A stretch of 64,000 nt of DNA, from NCBI GenBank assembly GCA_964410965.1, contig CAYPIY010000009.1, forward strand, positions 1 through 64,000, read 5' to 3'. Every line of letters begins with the position of its first letter. Position 1 is the first letter of the stretch. The translations under genes and the position numbers were made by a program. This document shows, one piece after another, positions 61,401 to 64,000 of the stretch. This DNA comes from JBBIRG01 sp964410965. GTDB taxonomy: Bacteria; CLD3; SB21; JBBIRG01. Under the pieces are notes generated by a model. The model was not told the DNA's origin. It saw nothing but the letters and a program-made list of their open reading frames with translations, and searched no databases.

Positions 61401-61775
61401 TATCTCCAGGCCGGATTCCCGCTCCCGGTTTTCCTGCAGCAGATCCGGGGCGTGACTTTTCTCGACATCGGCGCCGCATGGGGCGGACCGGATTACAATT
61501 TTTATGACCGGGACAGTATTCTGGTTGGCCGAGGCAATTACCGTTATGTAGATAAGAACGGGAACATCATATACAACCGAGGCAAATTCAACTGGACCAA
61601 AACCCTGAAAAGCGGAGAAACCGTATTTCAGGATATCCGTATGGGATACGGATTCGGAATCCGCGGATACGTCGGTTTCTTCGTGCTTCGATATGATTTG
61701 TCTTGGAACATCGCGAGCCCGCGGTTTACCGGCGGCGATGCAAAACATTATTTCTCGATCGGTTTTGACTACTGA
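58434..61775 (+). CDS. PD40-propeller/beta-barrel outer-membrane protein with peptidase-MA-like domain
   Basis: 1113 residues. Signal peptide to about VFSQ (22). Residues 25-290 form a gluzincin-like domain with H141-E-L-T-H145 and a later WFAEGYAEYSS supplying Glu. Residues 300-590 hold about six TolB-like PD40 blades (LSPNGDQIAYLSDRDG, SFSPDGLKIAFVSDRG). A Ser/Asp-rich linker (about 605-645) leads to a 16-strand-like barrel (about 670-1113) with alternating aromatic residues and the C-terminal YFSIGFDY typical of outer-membrane insertion. FCB-group genomes commonly carry this architecture, annotated as Tol biopolymer transport protein; function is unknown. AAAGGAAAA precedes the ATG. Confidence 0.88.
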   Translation: MNRVTFLMLPVFMMLLYGNVFSQQEQKWFGQNKVQYRNYDWNFIQSEHFDIYFYRGGDRLARFTAEVAESALVPIAEDFRQYEIQNRISIILYNSHNQFQQNNVIDEYMPEGVGGVTELFKNRIVIPYEGSYEDFRHVIHHELTHGVMNDFMYGGSMQSLITGRIRIQIPLWFAEGYAEYSSRHHHFHTQSDMHVRDAVIEGYLPKLDQIDGYASYTVGPTVFRFIEERYGREKVAEFITKLRISGTVNSTIEATFGMKMEEFSDKWALYQRKTYYPDIASMQSVKEIAKQLTKHDIDQHFYNYTPTLSPNGDQIAYLSDRDGYADIYLMDAVDGKILRKIVSGEKTPDLEELHWLSPGMCWSPDGKKIVISAKASDNDALMVIDAASGTIEKYKWNDLEGVFGGNFSPDGKKITFAGMRSGQSDIYVFNLETKERLKITDDIFSDSKPSFSPDGLKIAFVSDRGSADIPSGRMKKAEFDFSQTDIFVMNAAGGGIERITTDPMNDDWPQWSPDQKKLIFTSDRNGVSNLFIADLETKSNYAITNNLSGIFQPSLSRDGLLVAFTGFNKSGFDVFTLKRPFEQKPIDLTLTVSMKKFRKDMDLPESLKDQNAISADSASKDTSSGNLFSGGASGSSDTSGTKPRADLSFRNYIFADYGKDTAREEIEPVKLTKDRYLNSDGDYRIRKYKVKFTPDIFYGAAGFNTLTGFEGTTQLAFSDILGNHRLLFGTNLFFDLKNSSFSGAYYYLSNRTDYGFMAFHTGYSFLTDYVYEIGGTPVPGFSDGYADSWVRYRYYGAAVSASRPLNKFNRFDVALTQFTLSRETELTNDLKLAGLKKEDIPGLGPNRRSSNTIVSTAWVTDNSLFTIFGPFDGRRAQIELTMSPGIQKDAMNFTTITGDYRKYFWFKKYYAVATRVSAGATYGKNPQRFFVGGMDNWIAPSFTNGDILVDTFEDFLATFVTPVRGSYYYELQGTRYALANFEFRFPLIHYLQAGFPLPVFLQQIRGVTFLDIGAAWGGPDYNFYDRDSILVGRGNYRYVDKNGNIIYNRGKFNWTKTLKSGETVFQDIRMGYGFGIRGYVGFFVLRYDLSWNIASPRFTGGDAKHYFSIGFDY

Positions 61776-61889
61776 AAGGAAAGGGTTAAATCCGGAGAAT
61801 ACAAACCGAATCCGCTCACTGACCGTATAATTTCATCATGCGAAAAGTTATATATGATGTATTCAACATCGAAGCATATCTGAACGTCA

Positions 61890-61916
61890 GGCCCCGATTT
61901 TTCTTCGGGGCTTTCA
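61890..61916 (+). terminator. Rho-independent terminator
   Basis: GCCCCGA (61891-61897) pairs with TCGGGGC (61905-61911), followed by TTTCAATT. It ends the transcript of the large beta-barrel gene, 115 bases after its stop. Confidence 0.75.
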
Positions 61917-61939
61917 ATTACATGAATTTTTTACCAGCG

Positions 61940-62560
61940 TTACGGGAGCGCGGGAGGACCGGAAAATGAAGAGACTCCGGATTTCTTGTCCTTCTGCATC
62001 AGCAGAAACGCAGCGCCCCCGCCGGCCAGAACCGCTCCGCCCATGATGTACCATTTGGTATTGGAAGCAATTTTGATTTTCAGGGGCGATAGTCCTGCGA
62101 AGGTCCGCGCCACATTGCGCATCACCTGGACAAGGCCTTCCGTCGGGCCGTCATAATCCTGCTGGGAGGAGTTGATGACTTTGCCGCTGGTTACATCGAT
62201 CAGCCGGACATCGACCGTGTACGTGCGGCCGACTTTACCGATCGTTCCGACCACAACCTGTTCGGCGCTCAGCAGTTTTCCCGCTTTGGCCGCGGCATCC
62301 TCGCTGAACTCCGACATGGAAAATTCCTGCTCCTTCAGCAGCGCGTCCATCTGTGAGCGTTCAATAAGGTCAAATTTTTTCAAACTCTGCAATTCACTCC
62401 GGAGCCGGTCAGACAAAGCCAGCGCTTCGGATTTCAGAATTCCGCCGGTAACCTGAAGATCGAGTACGGCGACCAAAGGCTTTTTTTCCTGGGCATTCAG
62501 CGATCGTTCATAGGAACCGAATATTAGAAGGGCAATCATGATGGCGATACTGGGTTTCAT
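61940..62560 (-). CDS. CsgG/LpoB-like exported protein
   Basis: 206 residues from the ATG at 62560 (a TTG two codons upstream is in frame; AAAGGAT favours the ATG). Signal peptide to about SLNAQ (23). Residues 28-155 have the CsgG-like pattern: PLVAVLDLQVTG, LSDRLRSELQSLKKFDLIERSQMDALLKEQ, AEQVVVGTIGKVGRTYTVDVRLIDVTSGK. A hydrophobic Gly/Ala helix (about 169-186) near the C-terminus is followed by a short polar tail. Family members assemble or regulate outer-membrane complexes. It is 30 bases after the sorting-domain gene. Confidence 0.82.
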   Translation of the reverse strand: MKPSIAIMIALLIFGSYERSLNAQEKKPLVAVLDLQVTGGILKSEALALSDRLRSELQSLKKFDLIERSQMDALLKEQEFSMSEFSEDAAAKAGKLLSAEQVVVGTIGKVGRTYTVDVRLIDVTSGKVINSSQQDYDGPTEGLVQVMRNVARTFAGLSPLKIKIASNTKWYIMGGAVLAGGGAAFLLMQKDKKSGVSSFSGPPALP

Positions 62561-62590
62561 AGTCAAATCCTTTTAATCTTAGTTTGCGAT

Positions 62591-64000
62591 TTACTTGATT
62601 AGCATCATTTTCCGGCTTTGGCGGAACGTCCCGCCGTCCTCAAGCGACCGGATGGTAGCCCGGAAAATGTAAATACCGGAGGATACAGGCGCACCGTTAT
62701 CGTTTCTTCCGTTCCAGAGAATGCGCTGCTGACCAGCGTTTTGGACACCACTGAACAGGGTCCGTACTTCCTGCCCGAGACTGTTATAAATGACCAATTC
62801 CACAGTTGACGCGGAAGGAAGTCCGTATTGAATGGTCGTTGACGGGTTGAACGGATTCGGATAATTCGGGGCAAGATAGAATTCTGACGGGATCGCGGTT
62901 TGCGACTGGGATTCAATGTACTCTTTCGTGCCCGCCATCACCCTGAACCGGACATCGCCGCTTTTTGTTCCGCCGATACGAAAATCCTCACCGGACGTTA
63001 CATATTCAAGTTTTCCGGACGCGCGGTTAAGAACCGCAAGCACATATCCTTCGGGAAGCTGATCCGTCCCGTTCCATTTCAGCGACACGGATTGATCCTG
63101 CGCCAAATGTACGATCTCAAAATCCCAAATCGATCCGGAATCTGAATTTCTCCTGAAGTCGGTATGGAGTGTCTTACCGTCATCAGCGATCAGCCGGATC
63201 CGGATATCATCGCCGGAAAGGGACGGAAGGGAGGGCTTATCGAAAGCGTCGCGGCTGTCCGCCGCTTCGGCGTGTTCTCCGATTTCAATCTTCCCGAGAA
63301 TTTCGTTCTGCATGGAGAACAGTTCAGCCTGAATGGCGAATCTCGGGGTAACCTGTTTTTCATTGATTACTTTGCTGAATACCGTTGCGTCGTTAGCCGG
63401 ATAATTCATGACAAATGCCGAGTCCGAATAATATAAATAACCTTTCCAGGGTTCAAGCCTGAAGAACAGGAGATTTTTATCTTCAACATACTCGAACCGG
63501 CCGTTGCTGAGAGTGACAAGATTATGAAAATCGGACCGGTTGTTTTCCGCAACCACATTGCTCCATAAAATCGGGTACGTATAAGGATTCGATATCATGT
63601 TCCATCCCGGCAGTATCAGTGTCTGCGCGGAACCCGGAACGACGGTTTGTCCCGGACCTGAATTTAATGTTTTAGCCTGACGCGTAATCAGAAGGTAGGA
63701 TTTCCCGCTGTTGATGTCACCGAATGACTGGTTGCCGTCCGTAGCTTTGATGAAACGGTTCTGATTTCTGTCCCAGCGGTACAACTGCCATTCGCCTTTA
63801 TCGCCCAGTTCCCCAAGATTGCTCATGGTAAAAGCCTGCTGTACCGATTTATTGTCAAGTTCTATGGGAAACGAAATCATTCGGAAATCCTTACGCGAGG
63901 TTCCTCCGGGCATTGTAACCCAGCTGCTGCTGTTGAGTCCCGGCGAGGGTATCTTTACGGCCAGACGGACGGGTGATTTGTCGCCGTTTTCCGGAAAGCG
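62591..64000 (-). CDS. Large secreted protein with type IX-style sorting domain (5' end outside window)
   Basis: The frame is open to the window edge, so the N-terminus is missing; a Met at 63913 is internal, since 29 in-frame codons without stop lie beyond it. 469 residues are visible. They contain beta-rich domains (ISFPIELDNKSVQQAF, LILPGWNMISNPYTYPILW) and a C-terminal 90-residue sorting domain: NYPNPFNPSTTIQYGLP, VIYNSLGQEV, SSGIYIFRATI and closing KMMLIK. It should be exported and surface-attached by type IX secretion. It reads toward the CsgG-like gene. Confidence 0.88.
   Translation of the reverse strand, partial: RFPENGDKSPVRLAVKIPSPGLNSSSWVTMPGGTSRKDFRMISFPIELDNKSVQQAFTMSNLGELGDKGEWQLYRWDRNQNRFIKATDGNQSFGDINSGKSYLLITRQAKTLNSGPGQTVVPGSAQTLILPGWNMISNPYTYPILWSNVVAENNRSDFHNLVTLSNGRFEYVEDKNLLFFRLEPWKGYLYYSDSAFVMNYPANDATVFSKVINEKQVTPRFAIQAELFSMQNEILGKIEIGEHAEAADSRDAFDKPSLPSLSGDDIRIRLIADDGKTLHTDFRRNSDSGSIWDFEIVHLAQDQSVSLKWNGTDQLPEGYVLAVLNRASGKLEYVTSGEDFRIGGTKSGDVRFRVMAGTKEYIESQSQTAIPSEFYLAPNYPNPFNPSTTIQYGLPSASTVELVIYNSLGQEVRTLFSGVQNAGQQRILWNGRNDNGAPVSSGIYIFRATIRSLEDGGTFRQSRKMMLIK

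Noticed and set aside
1..64000. tRNA, rRNA, insertion sequences, integrase and attachment sites
   Set aside because: Intergenic regions were read on both strands and none showed a tRNA cloverleaf, rRNA-like sequence, transposase gene or long terminal repeats.

Overview
The window reads as a chromosomal segment of an FCB-group bacterium (Bacteroidota, Ignavibacteriota, Calditrichota, KSB1 and relatives); I cannot fix the phylum from sequence alone. The main clues are two secreted proteins ending in a type IX-style C-terminal sorting domain with the NYPNPFN motif (7222-8295 and 62591-64000), a DUF4835-type exported protein, giant two-component-propeller histidine kinases, and a PD40/beta-barrel surface protein typical of this superphylum. 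Coding density is high, no rRNA, tRNA, CRISPR array or insertion sequence was seen, and many genes have clear Shine-Dalgarno sites. Both window edges cut through genes.

Layout. 1-1.3 kb: an AT-rich accessory patch with a cut-off gene and a PD-(D/E)XK-type nuclease-like protein. 1.5-8.3 kb: htpX, a TonB-like protein, a coupled lipoprotein protease/DUF885 pair and secreted proteins. 8.3-12.1 kb: sigma-54 response regulator, DUF4835 protein, zinc-ribbon coiled coil and folE, the last preceded by a tiny leader ORF and a terminator-like hairpin. 12.5-16.8 kb: a phosphomannomutase/phosphoglucomutase with a histone-H1-like lysine-rich tail, a PIN-type toxin-antitoxin-like pair, and a glutamate formiminotransferase/cyclodeaminase with a zinc-finger-like insert. 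16.9-24.6 kb: MORN-repeat protein, SthA-like flavoprotein, a HAD-fold pseudoenzyme coupled to a SpoIIM-like membrane protein, a NUC1-type nuclease lipoprotein and a secreted metalloprotease.

24.7-32.5 kb: a decayed membrane-protein gene, then mutA-mutB (methylmalonyl-CoA mutase), a VapBC-like module with a perfect palindromic operator, a small exported protein and meaB, the chaperone GTPase of the mutase. 32.6-38 kb: small transaldolase, HtrA protease, and a leftward operon ymdB-like, folD, nucleosidase, spore-photoproduct-lyase-like radical SAM protein. 38.2-47.1 kb: hybrid sensor kinase, photolyase, metallo-beta-lactamase lipoprotein, FAD oxidoreductase, DmeF-type cation exporter, and a secreted protein. 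47.2-54.0 kb: two paralogous propeller histidine kinases in tandem. 54.1-58.2 kb: leftward operon ndk-cinA-eutN-murA-CPBP protease, where MurA carries Asp in place of the catalytic Cys and EutN is an orphan microcompartment vertex protein. 58.4-64 kb: a very large PD40/beta-barrel protein, a CsgG-like protein and a cut-off sorting-domain protein.

The genes describe a heterotroph with a B12-dependent propionate/methylmalonate branch, folate one-carbon and histidine-degradation chemistry, heavy investment in exported proteases and sensors, and light-damage repair. The strongest leads for new biology are the H1-tailed phosphohexomutase, the pseudo-HAD/SpoIIM pair, the folE leader, the SPL-like/nucleosidase pair and the orphan EutN.
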